DNA of 64,000 nt, taken from assembly GCA_002964805.2 (NCBI GenBank), contig PUDQ02000001.1:1054001-1118000 (forward strand). The letters are read 5' to 3'. Positions 46,192 through 58,500 of this stretch are shown in pieces. The stretch is from Trametes villosa. Its lineage: Eukaryota; Basidiomycota; Agaricomycetes; Polyporales; Polyporaceae. The first letter of the stretch is position 1; every line of letters begins with the position of its first letter. The notes beneath the pieces were generated by a model, which was not told where the DNA came from, made no database searches, and saw only the letters and a program-made list of their open reading frames with translations. The position numbers were made by a program, and so were the translations under genes.

Positions 46192-46352
46192 CTTCGCTCA
46201 GTCTCCTTGTCTCAGCAACCGGTCCTGCACGTCGGTCATGCTCTGTGGATTCGTTCTGTATCACGTAATGTACAATGTTTATTCCTGCTCTGCCTCATCT
46301 CTCCGTCTGCCTTGTCAGTGTGATGCGAAAACCATGATATGTATGCTATTGC

Positions 46353-49300
46353 TCACGCACTACACAAAGACGTCAGCTCTCATGTCACCAGTGACCAGGG
46401 TGGGCTACGGGGGAGGTAGGGAATTCCACGTACCGCCGAGCGATTGCCAGCTCCTCCTCCTCGATGTCCTTGATAACGTCGAAAATTCCTCCGAGAGCAA
46501 GCCACCCGAAGCTCCGGCCTCCGAAATACGTCTGCTCCATCTTGGCGATCCGGAAGGCCGTCCAACAACGACGAAGCGACTCGTCATGTGGCATATCGTC
46601 CTCGCCCTCGAGCTCGTTGCGCATGTCGTTCACGAGGGTGGCGGTTTGCTCCCGCAGCTGCGCCATGAGGTCGCGCCGCTTGCGTGGCTGCGAACATTTC
46701 GCCACGATAGTGCCGACCTGCAGAGGTGAGTGAGTCGACTAAAGCACCAGCGGGGGAGCCGAGCAAGAACTCACAATTGCCTCTTCCTCCGTCAGCATGG
46801 CCGCGCGCGAACTTTCGAGGGAGTGATCGGCACAGATCGCGCGCAGACGCGACGTGTAGTTGTTGTACAGCTCCCAGATGTCGTTCACCGCGTCCCGGCT
46901 GTAGCTCCTGGGGACGATGAACCCCGCGACACGGTCCCGCACAGCCTCGAACACCTCGTCTCCTTGGGGGGCCCAGTTCGCGCGGAACTGAGCGAGGATA
47001 GTTGGAAGCGCGCCCGCGTTTTCCTGGTCATCCCGCATATGCCTGTTCTGATAGCGTGCGGCACGATCTGCCGTCCGGAGGGCAGGAAGGTCGATGGAGC
47101 GGTACAGCTTGCCGATAGCCCGGACACTCTCGTAGAACATCGAGCTGTCGGCGGTGACGGTTTCGGGCGCGTTCCAGTCCGGCTTCTCGCGCATACGGAG
47201 ACGCGGAATTTGTCCGATGGGCACCGGTCGTCCGCTCTTCGGGTAATCGACTGCGTCGCTGTGTAGGGCAGCCAGCTTGAGGCAGTCGGGGTCTAGGATC
47301 CCCTCGGTACTTTGGTCAGCGATGATAAGCCACGTTGTCGCGATGATTCCCAACGTCTGTAAAGACTGCTGAGCCCCTTGCTAGCATACAGAGCGCGGGA
47401 GAATCACGCACGTCGCTAACAATGTACTCCGCAACGAAGTCCGCGACGTCCGCCATAGTACTTTCGTGCTCAACGAGCTTCCGTGGGGCGGCCTCGTACT
47501 CTGACGCGTGGTACGTCCGAGGCGGTACGAGCTCGGGCATTGTGGTAACGTTGTACTCATCGCCGTCTAGATCGCCGCCTCCTAGACAAGACGGTAGCGG
47601 CCGCGCTCCTGTCATATGCGTCAAAGGCCGTAGCATCGCTCAGGCAGAAGCAGACGTACCCTTAATGGAAAAGACCACCGTGTTCCTCAGCGACTCCCTC
47701 TCGAACGGCGACCCGGGAGGAGGCCGTCCTATCGCATGGACGACCTGTGCGTCTCCAGGATGTATGGTCGGAGAACGCGAGATGAGAGTGCGACCCTCCA
47801 GATAGCGAAGACCACTACGGTCGGGCGAGTCGATGCAAACAAATATCTCCCCTTCCTCTAGATATCCGTGAACGTCCGCAACTCCTACCACGGTGTATCC
47901 GTCCGGAACAGGGATTCTCGCGCGATGTTTCAACTCCCGGAGGACGTGGTTGATCGCGAAGTCCATCATTTGCCGCCAAAATGTGTCCTCGTCAAGCGGA
48001 CCTACGCCTAGCCTATGGAGACCCAGCATCGCGGACGTGAGGCGGAATGAGCCGCCAAGACCGTGGCCCTCGAGGAGGCGGCCGGACCTCTCGAGCGACT
48101 CGATCGACGCCTGCACATCGCGAACGGCATTGTCCTGCAGTGTCTGGAAGACCTCGTAGGGCACTCCAAGCCCCTCCAGCAGCATGATGAGCGGTCTGTT
48201 GAGGTAGTAAGATGACGGTTTATCGAATGCCCTCGCGATCTCGATGTTGCGCGAGTCCGGGCTCTCGAACTTGATCATGGAGGGGCGGAGGAGGATGGAA
48301 CGTCCCGGGAGGGTGTGGTCGACGCTCAGCATGCCCTTGGAGCCTTGGAACCGGACCTGGTACGCACGGGGGTACGTCCTGTCCCGGCGACCTCGGCGGC
48401 GGTTCTCCTGGAGTGCGCGCCAGATGTCCCTAGCGAGCTGAGGGGAGATCGTGCCCACTCCGTCCGTGAAGGCTCTCCTCCCTGAGGCATCCATGATGTC
48501 GCTGCCCATGATGACCTGGCCGACGTCGACCGTGATCGACGCGTCCGTCGCAGTGAACGCCTGGGAGATCCTCGCTGCATATCGCGCTGGGCAATGTATG
48601 AGCGTCCGGTCGAACGGCAAGTCCCTGAAGGTACCGAGGCTCCTGATGATCGACGCTGCGTCTATGAGGTAGCGGTACCCGTCGTCGTCGGTGTGCCTGA
48701 AGGGCTTGACGAACCAAACCGCATGCTCTTTCAGAGCCGACTGAGAGTACGCGAGGAAGTCGAAACGGGCCCCGGGAAACGTGAGGCCGTCGAGCAGGAT
48801 GCGTCTGATCCTGCGGTTCACGAAGCTACGGCCGTCGACCTCGCGGTCGAAGCGTAGCTGAAGCCGATTCTCGTCCTGGAAGCAGACGCGGAGGAAGGAG
48901 TCCTGCGAGCGGTAGTACTTGCGCATGACGCGATTGGACCGCTCCGGGAACGGGCCCTCTAGGACCATCGTGGTAGGAGTAATCGTGACCCGAAGGCAGT
49001 GGAAGGGAGCGGTAGCGTCGGCCGTGTTGAAGGCGGTGTTCAACGGCCTGTAGACGAATCGAGCCGCTATGGCGGAGAACAGCTCCACCACGTCGCCAGA
49101 GAATAGCTCCCCCTGTGGACTGCGTTGTTGAGTAGAAGGGTCCTCGCCGTACCAGAAGAGGTCTTTAGCCTGCGCGATGAAGTCGCGGAGTAGCGCGGCG
49201 GTATATCCCGCCCCGTGTCTGCGTAGGAGAGCATCTATGGGGCGTTGAAGCCGGAGCATCTCCCGGAAGTCTACCAGCCACGAGCGCAGGAGCGCTTCCA

Positions 49301-50273
49301 CTTGGAACGCGACCAACCAAGGCTGGCGCATCGCCCATAACGCGCACTCGTCCCGCACGTTCTCGGCAAACAACTCTCGCCGTTCCACATGGTAGGCAAA
49401 GTTGTCGGGGCGGAGGTGAGCCGCACGCGCTAGCACCCGAAAATGGTCCAGGTCTTCAACGGAAGTGACCTCCAGACGCAGAGCTAAGGAGATGTACGGG
49501 GCGAGAGGCTCGTGGCTTTCGTCGAATGCCGACTGTTTCTGGCGGGGAGGGGGAGGCGCGTCGAAGCCCGCGATGGCTGCGATTGCCGCATTGAGGTCGG
49601 ATTGGCTGGACACGGTCTCGAAGGATGGGGGGTTGCTCAGAGAGAAGAAGATGGTTGGAATGCCGGTGGCTTGATACACCGCGGCGGAAGTCCAGGCGAT
49701 CTGCGATGCGCGTATCGCGATTATACGGGTGTCCTCCAAGCCAGAGCCGGGGACCTCCACGCGAAGTTCACGTCTCTCCTCCACGAAGACCAGGACCGCG
49801 GAACAGGACCTCTCCCATTCTATGGAGAAAACGTGGTCCCGGCACTCCCACCCGAACTGTATCGTTTGAACGCGTGCTCTGCGAGCTCGGAGTTCTTCGG
49901 CATCCTGGTCACGAGCTTGGGCGACTCGAGGATCTTCAAATGGCTGCCTTCGTATAGTCTCCAGCACATCCGTCCGGGGGGATTTGTTACTTCGTTGGAA
50001 CTGGACACGGATGGCTCCGAGAGTCAGGAAGTGTTGCGCAGCCGTTCCACCGTACAGTCGCAAGAACTCGTTGCCGACGCCTTCGGTGGGCAGAGTCAGG
50101 GTGCCGAATTGCCACGACGACCGCCCTCTCCTCCGAGGGATGATATACACCTCGAAGTTCATGCGAGGACCCGCGAGGTCGGGGAAGGGGGGAGCGTGGA
50201 GGATGCTAGCCAGCTCGAGCTTCAGCCTGTGCTTAGTAGTCCCGGGCGCGATATTCCGCATAAACACCTCCAT
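46353..50273 (-). CDS. RNA-dependent RNA polymerase of RNA silencing (Rdp1/QDE-1-type)
   Basis: Five exons: 50273-47660, 47608-47412, 47356-46775, 46717-46434 and a proposed 7-nt terminal exon 46359-46353, giving 1227 aa. An N-terminal RRM-like segment (EVFMRNIAPGTTKHRLKLEL) precedes the eukaryotic RdRP core: FTDGVGTISPQLA, AYQVRFQGSKGMLSVD, LRPSMIKFES, and the catalytic loop GGGDLDGDEYNV with Asp ~884, 886 and 888. Cellular RdRPs make double-stranded RNA for Dicer and so feed siRNA silencing, including defence against transposons. All catalytic acids are present. The alternative to the 7-nt exon is reading through to the stop at 46385. An upstream in-frame Met (50510) is less likely to be the start. 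Confidence 0.93.
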
Positions 50274-50929
50274 AGCAGCAGTCAAGTAGGCGCAATGACA
50301 GGGGGTGTACGAGAGATGCTCGAGAGGAGACGCGGACGAGGGTGAGGAAGGGGGCTGGAGCTGGACGAGCCAATGGTCACGGTTATAGGGTTTGGGGGTT
50401 GCCGCAGCACGGTATCGAATTCTGCGGCGCTTCATTTGTCGACATGAATATGTGCAGCAAGCTAGTGTCCTGACTTCTGAGTGGTACCGGTGGTAAGCCA
50501 AGCAATCCACGGGGGAGACGATGCCCGCAACCTACAGTAATAATCCCATAACAAATCGACATCCCAGCTTACCCGGGTTGTGCTGAGAGCGTGCACACTA
50601 GCTCGTCTCGAGCACAAGAGCTAGAGTTAGCGGCCCGTCGATCATGAGGTATCGAATTCTGCCCTGTTACCGCAGCGCCGTCAGAACTGTGTCGAGGGCC
50701 TGTGTGGGTGAGCGACCCGCCCATGGTCATGTGCGTATTCCCTGTGCACTCATACGCTGCGTGTGGCTATGACGGAGCAAGAGCACCCGCTTCAAGATCG
50801 TCGCGACGCCGCCGGGCAGTACTTGAACCCTCCGCGCTTTCGCGAGGGCGCCAGAACCCATGTTCACGCAACAAACCCAAGTTACTAGATGAGCTTCACG
50901 CCATATAAGCAATCCGGAGAATCAGAGCT
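50274..50929. other. Intergenic region
   Basis: It holds the promoter/leader of the RdRP gene and the 3' end of the LYRM2-like gene. GTATCGAATTCTGC occurs twice (50411 and 50649 regions), a 14-bp direct repeat of unknown meaning. Confidence 0.5.
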
Positions 50930-51279
50930 TCAAGAGGGCGGTACATAGGCCGTAGGCAGTATTTGCCTGAGTTCTCTCCGACCAGAGGAAATCCTGTCCT
51001 CTATAACTTTCTGTGGCGCATGTGATGAGCATAGGCGAACACGAAGGGTACCATACGCACCACATCGTTAAGGTAGCGGTTTCTTTCGAACTCACTCCGA
51101 ATCCAGCGAATCGTTTCGACTCTCGCGTTCCTGTCAGGAATGGCTCGAGAGCGAGTCAGGACATTTATTGACGAAGTAGACGGCCCCTCCTCCGTACATC
51201 TCGTGGCCCGTACGGCTTGGCGGTAGAGATCGACAGCTTGCTGCCTCAGTATGAAGTGCTTCAGGGTCAGCTCCGGCAT
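50930..51279 (-). CDS. LYRM2-like mitochondrial LYR-motif protein
   Basis: Three exons: 51279-51198, 51143-51061 and 51010-50930, giving 81 aa. The start MPELTLKHFILRQQAVDLYRQ carries the LYR tripeptide, followed by an Arg (RATR), then EFERNR and a C-terminal SGRRELRQIL, as in LYRM2. LYR proteins are small helical adaptors that work with the mitochondrial acyl carrier protein in respiratory complex assembly and Fe-S cluster delivery; LYRM2 is linked to complex I. An upstream in-frame Met at 51327 would add 16 residues. Both introns (54 and 50 nt) lack in-frame stops at first, so an unspliced reading gives a wrong C-terminus. It is divergent from the 4E-T-like gene. Confidence 0.85.
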
Positions 51280-51486
51280 GCGTGGCCGACTGTCTGCCAG
51301 CTGGGACGGTGTGGAGACGAAGAACAAAGCAGAGTTGGGTGGCGAGTGGACAACGCGCGTGGGCGCTTCGGCGTGCCTTCCTGTCCAGAGCCGCGCAAAG
51401 CCGCGCTCCTCCTGCTTGAGCTGACACCAAAGAGCTCAAATCCACTCTCCCTCCTCCCTCCTACCACACCCATCTCACATCCCGGC

Positions 51487-54400
51487 ATGGCCACCCAGGA
51501 CAATGACTCCTCCCTCGCGACCGCAAACCCAACGCCACCATCCACCTCTGGAGATGCCGTTGACGCCGTGGTCGAAGCTGTAGCGAAAGCCTCTTTGCAG
51601 GACGAAGTGGCGGCCGAAGTCCAGCAGAAAACCCAAGACATACCTCCTCGCCCCCTGCGGGTGTATGCGCGCCCTGAAATTCTACAGCTCTCCAAGTCAC
51701 CCCTCGTCGAACTGCCTGCGGACATGCCCACTTTCAAAGATTGGTTTGGGTACGTCAATCCCGACGCGACTGCGTTCGGCTTGTATAACGGATTCTCCTC
51801 AGTGATTGGAATGAACAAATGGGGAGCAAGAAGGAGTCAGAATCGTCTACGAACCCTACAGCACGAGATCGTCGGTACGTAGTAGCTCTCCCGGGCGTAC
51901 AGGCTCGTCTGACCAGCCTTCTAGTTTTCGTAGAGACACAGAGGACGGCGGTATGCACGTCCTCGAATTGCTGGTGCTCCTCGCTGATCATGTATCTTAC
52001 AGATTCTTCTCGCGCATCGTTCCGTTCCGGGCTCACACAACCGTCGCAAATGGGCAATTTCAGGCATCAGTCTATCCGCACCACCGAACGCGGCGCCGAG
52101 AAGGAGGTGGATAAGGAGAGGGAGCGCGACCTCCGTGATCGTGAAGGCCAGGAACGCCTGCGAAACGTGAGCTTTCTCTAGTCGTGCCCATACGCCGTGA
52201 CTTCATGCCGTTTTGCAGCTTTCCGACAAATACGATCGCGACCGACTAGCATTGTCGTCCGTCACCAGCCTTCGCACCAAGGACCGAGATGCTGCGCCCC
52301 ACTTGTCCGGTACATCAGCTTCACGGCTCGGGCAAGCTACCGGTACTGGTCGCCGTGCGGACGGTAGAGACGCGACCAAGAGAAAGCCAGTCGAGAGCAG
52401 CGATGATTGGCGCAGAGGTGAGTACACGGATTGGCCACACTTCCCCCGGTTGTTTCACTAACAACTGCATGTAGGGGCAGAACCGAACCGTGCAGGACGC
52501 GACGACAGTGAGAGCTTACCATTAAGTAGCCGGTGCCTCACATGCTAACACTATGTTCAGGAGCTGACAACTCTCGGCGAGATCGCGAGACTCGCGAAAG
52601 GCCGCGCTCTCGTGCGCGCGAGTCCTCGCGGCCTAGAAGAGAACCATCGACTGCTCGGCGGGACCGCGATCGCGATCGGGAGGACAGAGACCGACCCAGG
52701 GATCGCCGTGGTGATGGAGACAGGGAGAAGGATGACGGCGGCCGGCGCGAGAGGGATGACTACCCTCGGCGAGACTGGGACGATCCCGCCGATCGGGATC
52801 GTCACGACTATGGCCGTCGCGGGAAAGACTCTGACCGCGACGGCGACGACGACCCCAGGCGATGGAGGGACGACGGCCGCAGAGACGAGCGGCTCGCTGC
52901 TCGGCGGGAACGCGACCGAGGCTGGGATCGCTTCGAAGACCGTGACAGGGAACGCCCCTCCGCCGGAGACGACAGAGACGCGCGCAACCGTCGCGGTGCC
53001 GGGCGCGACCGCCGACTCGGTGCCAACGACGATGGCAAAGACCGGGAGGATCGCCGCGATCGCGACAGGGATAGGGAGGCGGAGCCTGCTTGGATGGAGA
53101 CATACGTCCCCACCACTCCTGGAGGCGGAATCCTTGGTGGCAAAACTGAGGACGGTGAGCTTGACGGTATACAGGCTTGGAAGAAGGGCATGAAGGAGAA
53201 GGAGCGAAAGGAGAAGGGCGGCGACGCGAACGACGGCCACAAGACAAATGCCAACGCCTCTTCCCAGCAGCAGGCGCCCCAGACCTCCGAGGGCCAGATG
53301 GACGAGATCCAGCTGTTCAAGTTGATGATGAAGCGCGAGGCCCAGAAAAAGGAGGTCGAGCCCTCTCAGAATGGACAACCAGATTATGGCCCTCCAGGTC
53401 TGTCGAACAGCTCATCGCTGCAGGGCAATCGGGCGGAGTCTTCCGGTTCAGGTGAGTCTACTACGCCAATAACGTCGAGGACCTCCTGACGGGCAATGAG
53501 AAGATCCGGCGATCCTCGCTCAGCATCATGCAGAAGGCCTCAAGATTTCGCCCTCGCAGTCGCAGAGAGGCGAAGACCACTCCCCACACCCCGCATCGTC
53601 TACTGCTGCTTCTAACGGCGTCCAATCACTGCTCACTGCTCTGACAACCGACGCGGCTTCAATGCATCGCGGTCCCGGATCGGCGAGCCCCTCGCTAGAT
53701 CGTCCTCTAGAAGGCTCCCGGGTTATGGGACCACGTCTGACGCAAGTAGCCTCCCAATCATCAACAACTGTCTCCTCGCCTAGCGATCTTCCGTCGTCTA
53801 CTGCCTCCCCCAACACCTTCAACCCTCCCGCCGGCTCCCGCGTCCTCGCGTTCAAGTCTCGCACCGCCGCCAACAACGGTTCATCCACACCAGGGAATCA
53901 GCTCCCGCCTCCTGGCCTGCCAGTGCCTCAGGTTCGGTCGGCCTCCGGCTCCTCTGCCATCCCACCTCACCTGTCGGACACGCTCGGCAACGACATGCAG
54001 TTCGCGGGTCCGCACATGAATGCTGCCGACCCTCCCCGTGGGGTCCGGAGCTTCTCGCCCCTCGCCAACGGTTCACAGCCCAACATGCCCATGGACGACT
54101 ACCGCGAAGCGATGCATCTAGGGCAGCTGAACGAGGGCATTCGCCGCGCTTCAGGCTCAGGGGCGGAACGTGCGATCCTAGGCACGCCCGGTGAGAACGC
54201 CTCCCCTTACGGAGACCTTCAGCAAGCCGGTGGGTTCCCTCCTGGCGGCCAGCTGGACCCCTCCGGCAGCAATCTCGCCGGCGGCAATTTCACCAATAAG
54301 GGCAGCCGGTTCGCAAAGTTCTTCGATGCGAGGACTCGCGATGTGCAGGCTACCGGGCCGCGTCTCGCGCAGCAGCAACAGCAGCCTCCCGTGCCGTCTG

Positions 54401-55579
54401 GAATGCCCCACCTCCGGCAAGAACAGCCACCGCTTGGCGGAGTCGGCCCACCAAGAGGAGAGCGGACCATGGAGGATATATTCGCCATGCTTCAGAGCTC
54501 GTCGCAGGTAAGTCAAGCGTCATGCATGCAAGCCGCTTGTGCTGATGCCGGCCGCGTAGGGTCATCGGGTGTCTCCTCAGATCCCTCAGTCAAGCCGGAT
54601 ACCACAGGGTGGACATCAGTTCGCCCAGAGCAACCTCGAGCTGCAACTCCTCCAACAGCAGCAGCAGCAACTGCACCAGCAACAGCTGGCTCAACAAAAC
54701 AACCGCCTCGACGCTCTCTACGACAGCCGGATGGACGACCGGAACTTCGTCCCAGACGGCCTCGTCCCCGGCTTGCGCCCTGCTCCGCCCCGCTCTCGCA
54801 GCCGCGAGTCCGGCGGGATTCTCTTCAACGACCAGATCGACGACCCCCTGCACTTCAACGTCCAACGCCTCACGCAGCAGCGGAACATGGAGCAGATGTT
54901 CAACAACGCTCCTGTGCCTTCCATGTATACCCAGCAGGCGGGGATGCTCCGCAACGGCGGCCACCCGATGCAACAGGGCCAGTACCGCGGCGCCTCGCCC
55001 ATTGCCAGCCAAAACCCGCTCCAGCCGCCGTCGCAGCGCCTCCCTCCCGGCCTCGCCAACCTCGGCGGGCGTCCCCCACACGATCCTTCACAGTTCCTCG
55101 GCGCTGGTGTCGGCTTGCCCGGAGGCGGAATCCACGGCCCGACCCCCGCGCAGCAGGTATACAACACCTTCACGCAAGGCGGCCTCGGCTTCAACGGCAA
55201 CCCGCCGCTGCGGGGACCGCCGGGCCCCCACAACCCCTTGTCGGCGAACCAACTGGGCGGGTTGGGCCCCAATAGCTTGGACCTGCGGGCGGCGAACCAG
55301 GCGCAGCTGCTGGGCATGGCGCAGGGCAACTTGGGCGGCGCAGGGCTTCGCGGATCGGGCCCTGGCTTCGGGGCGCAGCAGGGCCCTGGCGGGCAGATGT
55401 CGGCGTCGCACCTCGCGATGCGCCAGCAGCTCCAGCAGCAGCAACAGCAGCAGCACATCCCGCCACAGATGATGGCCCACCTCCTCCCCTCGCACCTCCA
55501 GCAGCAGGGCGTGCCCGGCGGCAGCGCGCAGACGACACAGGACCTGATGGCGCTCCTGATGGGCGGCCATAGAGAGTGA
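51487..55579 (+). CDS. 4E-T-like (eIF4E-transporter) translational repressor
   Basis: Exons found: 51487-51749, 51803-51874, 51925-51950, 52003-52166, 52219-52417, 52474-52507, 52561 to ~53451, ~53552-54507 and 54560-55579, about 1,200 aa. Near the N-terminus, RVYARPEILQL resembles the eIF4E-binding motif Y-x4-L-hydrophobic (Ile in place of the first Leu), followed by DWFGDWNEQM. A very Arg/Asp-rich region (~52600-53090) follows, and later SRFAKFFDARTRD and MEDIFAMLQSSSQ, then Gln-rich tails with CAG runs. Animal 4E-T has the same order of elements and acts in P-bodies. The border around 53440-53550 is unresolved: a segment VEDLLTGNEKIRRSSLSI lies in another frame there and may be a missed exon. 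Confidence 0.7.
54650..54716 (+). repeat. CAG/CAA poly-glutamine run (first)
   Basis: Imperfect CAG/CAA triplets encode Gln-rich text within the 4E-T-like gene. A second run is at about 55426-55457. Confidence 0.8.
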
Positions 55580-58500
55580 GCCGCGGGCCCCATTATATGA
55601 TAGTGCCAATATCCGTCCCCTCCTTTTCGTCATTCGTGTTTCTCTTTTTTACTCTTCCCATGCCGCGACGCTTCCGATTCTGTACCTAATTTTTGACACA
55701 CGTACCACGCGGACTGAGGCAGTAGTGCCAGTGTTGTGTCAATCTGGCTCTGATTGACAATGCGAATTCGAATGCAGCGTTCAAACTCAGGCATTAAATC
55801 CGGAGGGAGTGCTGACTGACAGACCGATGATCAATTCCGCGATGTCTCGACCGTGTCCTGTGCCTCTGCGGCGATTCAGGCAATATGCAGGGGCCAATAT
55901 GCACACTAGATCATGCACGCCTACTTCGTCTCATAGCTGGGCATAGACTGGGCATCTTTCTCGCGTTCTCCTCCGAAAAATAACTCGCACTAGTGAGCTG
56001 GGTACCGACGATGGTCGGACGAGACGCATGCAAGACCGGCAACAGCGGAGGACGCTGCATGTCATCGACGTCATGCGTCCTCTTTCGGTAGATCCTGCCC
56101 ACGGTGGGCCTGACGCCCGGTGTACCTGACGCTGGAGTCGCGACCGATCCCGATCGCACGTCCGGGGATCTATGGACAAGCCACCATCAACTCTTGCGTG
56201 CTGGCCTCCTTGATAGCAGGACTTCAGAGCAGAATTTGTTGGAATAAACGGTTCTTGAAACTGCAAGAGCAGAAGGACGGCGCGGATATGCCTCGACAAG
56301 GGCCGTGCAGGGTCGCGCGAGGAGCACTGCATGCGCTACCGGGCATCTCGCGTTGGATCTGATCCGCGTACCCGAGGTAGATCCAAAGAGGCAGTCTCGG
56401 CCCCGTCCTCCGGAGGATGTGGGAATGCGAGGGTTTGTCAGCAGGGCGACAACGCCTTGAAGCTGCCATTCCGGGCCCAGACGGTGTCCCACCTCCTGCC
56501 ATGCTGTTGCCCAGTGCGCGCGTGTCCTCCGAAAGCTCCCTATGCCGTTGTTCTCAAAGTCGCGACGGTACAACCTCCGAAACGCAGAGCCTATACTATT
56601 AAGCTCTCTCCCACATGCACCCGCCTTTCTCTTCTCCGCGGATAACATTTTGGCTTGAAGTCCGTCCCTTCTGCCCTCGTGCGCCCCTCATGGTGAGTCT
56701 CCCGTTCGATGCGCAGTAACCCCGGCCCGGCGAAATAGAGAATGATGGATACACCCCGTGCGCGTTGTCTTTGTCCCGTTGCACGCCGACACCATCCTTC
56801 GCTGAGACGAAATGCTCCAGCTCGAGCGGGTCTCAAGTTTCGTGCTCGGCTGCCCGGCTGTGCGGCATGGTGTCCTCCCCCAAGGGCCTCACCCCCCGGA
56901 ACCCCGCGATCATAGAAGGCGATTTCTCGCACGAAGATCGTACGTGCGCTGCGTACTTGACAAGTCCACTTACTCACAGTGGCTTCCGAACCGCTGTGTG
57001 TCGGTCATTGGTCGGGCTTCTGCAGTTCTTGTGTGAAAAGACGTTATAACGAGCTGATAGCGGCCCTGCGCGTGCGGGGATTCCCATCTATTGCATGCAA
57101 ATACACGGCCGCGTTAACGACGGGGCGAGCTAGAAGCTCGTGATGGATGTCCTCGCGCCGAGAGAATCCCAGCGAGACTCGAGCGCCGTGTGCTGTACGT
57201 ACGGACGCCCCCGGCAGGCGTTCGTACGCATAGCCCCATGCCATTTCGAGAGCGCGAGCCTCCAACGGATAGCCGGTTCCCTTCGGCAGTGTTGGGTGCT
57301 TGTACTCCCGGATCAGTTGGGCAGCGCGGAATTCCGTGGAGGATGACTTGACGGACCCACAGCGAACGACGAAGTGAGCGACCGCGCGGCGGTCTCTTCC
57401 GGCTCCAGACGCCACGTCTGGACGGGCCCCTGTGGCAATCCGGGGCGTCGCCCTCCCCACGCTATACTTGCTGTTGAGCTTGTGTTGCAGGTCGGACGGC
57501 GGCTCCGAGTCCGCGCGCTCCCTGTGCGCCGCAAGACACCGTACGGGACGGGACAGGGCCCCGCACGTTGTCCGTCGCGGTGACGAGCAGCTGAGCGAAG
57601 CGCACCTCTCCGCCGCCCTTCTCCAAAAGCGCGGCGCACGAGGCAGGCGGCGGCAGGTAATCAGAATGTACGCTGTCAACGGCGGCGTTCAGTGCCTCCC
57701 CAACGTCAGGAGTACGTCAAGCCTCCGTTCTCTCTGGTGAGTGCGAGCGCTATGATTGATACGATAAGGTGACTGATGGGAGGGATATCCTGGGAGCGGT
57801 GGACGAGCGTGAAGGGCGGTTCAGGCCTGGGACGATTCTTCAATCTCGGACTGGAATGTCGCCTTGTAGCCATCCTCGATGGCAGCTCATCGCGCGCATT
57901 CGCAACGGGCGAGCCCGTTCGCACCCTCGGGCCTCTGCGGGCCCCAGACCGGAATTTAAGGATCCGTGCATGCGATGCGGTCGCCGTTCAGATCTGCGCA
58001 AGCCAAGTGATAGACCTGCATGATGATGATGCCACTCAGGAACGGGAGGTAAGCGGTCTCTTGTGAATACCTAGATTAGTCGGGTCGGGTAGGCGAGGAA
58101 TGTAATGGAGCGCAGAGTATGCTACGATTGCGTGGCCGGGGAGATGGAGGAGTAAGGGGATTGCTGCGAGACTGGCAGAGAAGGCGATACGCCTTCTCGG
58201 CGCGCAAGGCTGTCGGACGGGGAAGCAGGTGCTTACCTAAATCATGGAGATATGAGACGGATCTGGGTGCGAGAGCTGCCTGCAGGCAGACAACGTGTTC
58301 AGGTTCACGCAGCTCATCGCCAGAAATGGGCCAATTGGCAAAGGATCCGAAGAAGGCTGGTGTATTAGAGACAGCGCGCGGGGAGATCTAAGCGGACACG
58401 CCTTTCGTGCATTGTGATTGAGCACCCGCCAGCTACGTTTCACCGGCCCCTCCACCTTGAAAGCATCGGTCGTCGACAGCGGACGTAGCTCTCTCCCTCT

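Noticed and set aside
54650..55457. CAG runs as a possible unstable repeat or mobile element
   Set aside because: They are interrupted by CAA and other codons and sit in frame in a Gln-rich tail, as usual for P-body proteins.
57044..57679. 211-codon minus-strand frame
   Set aside because: Part of it (EYKHPTLPKGTGYPLEARALEMAWGYAYERL) looks somewhat protein-like, but there is no homology I recognise and no clear gene structure. It is kept only as a candidate for RNA evidence.
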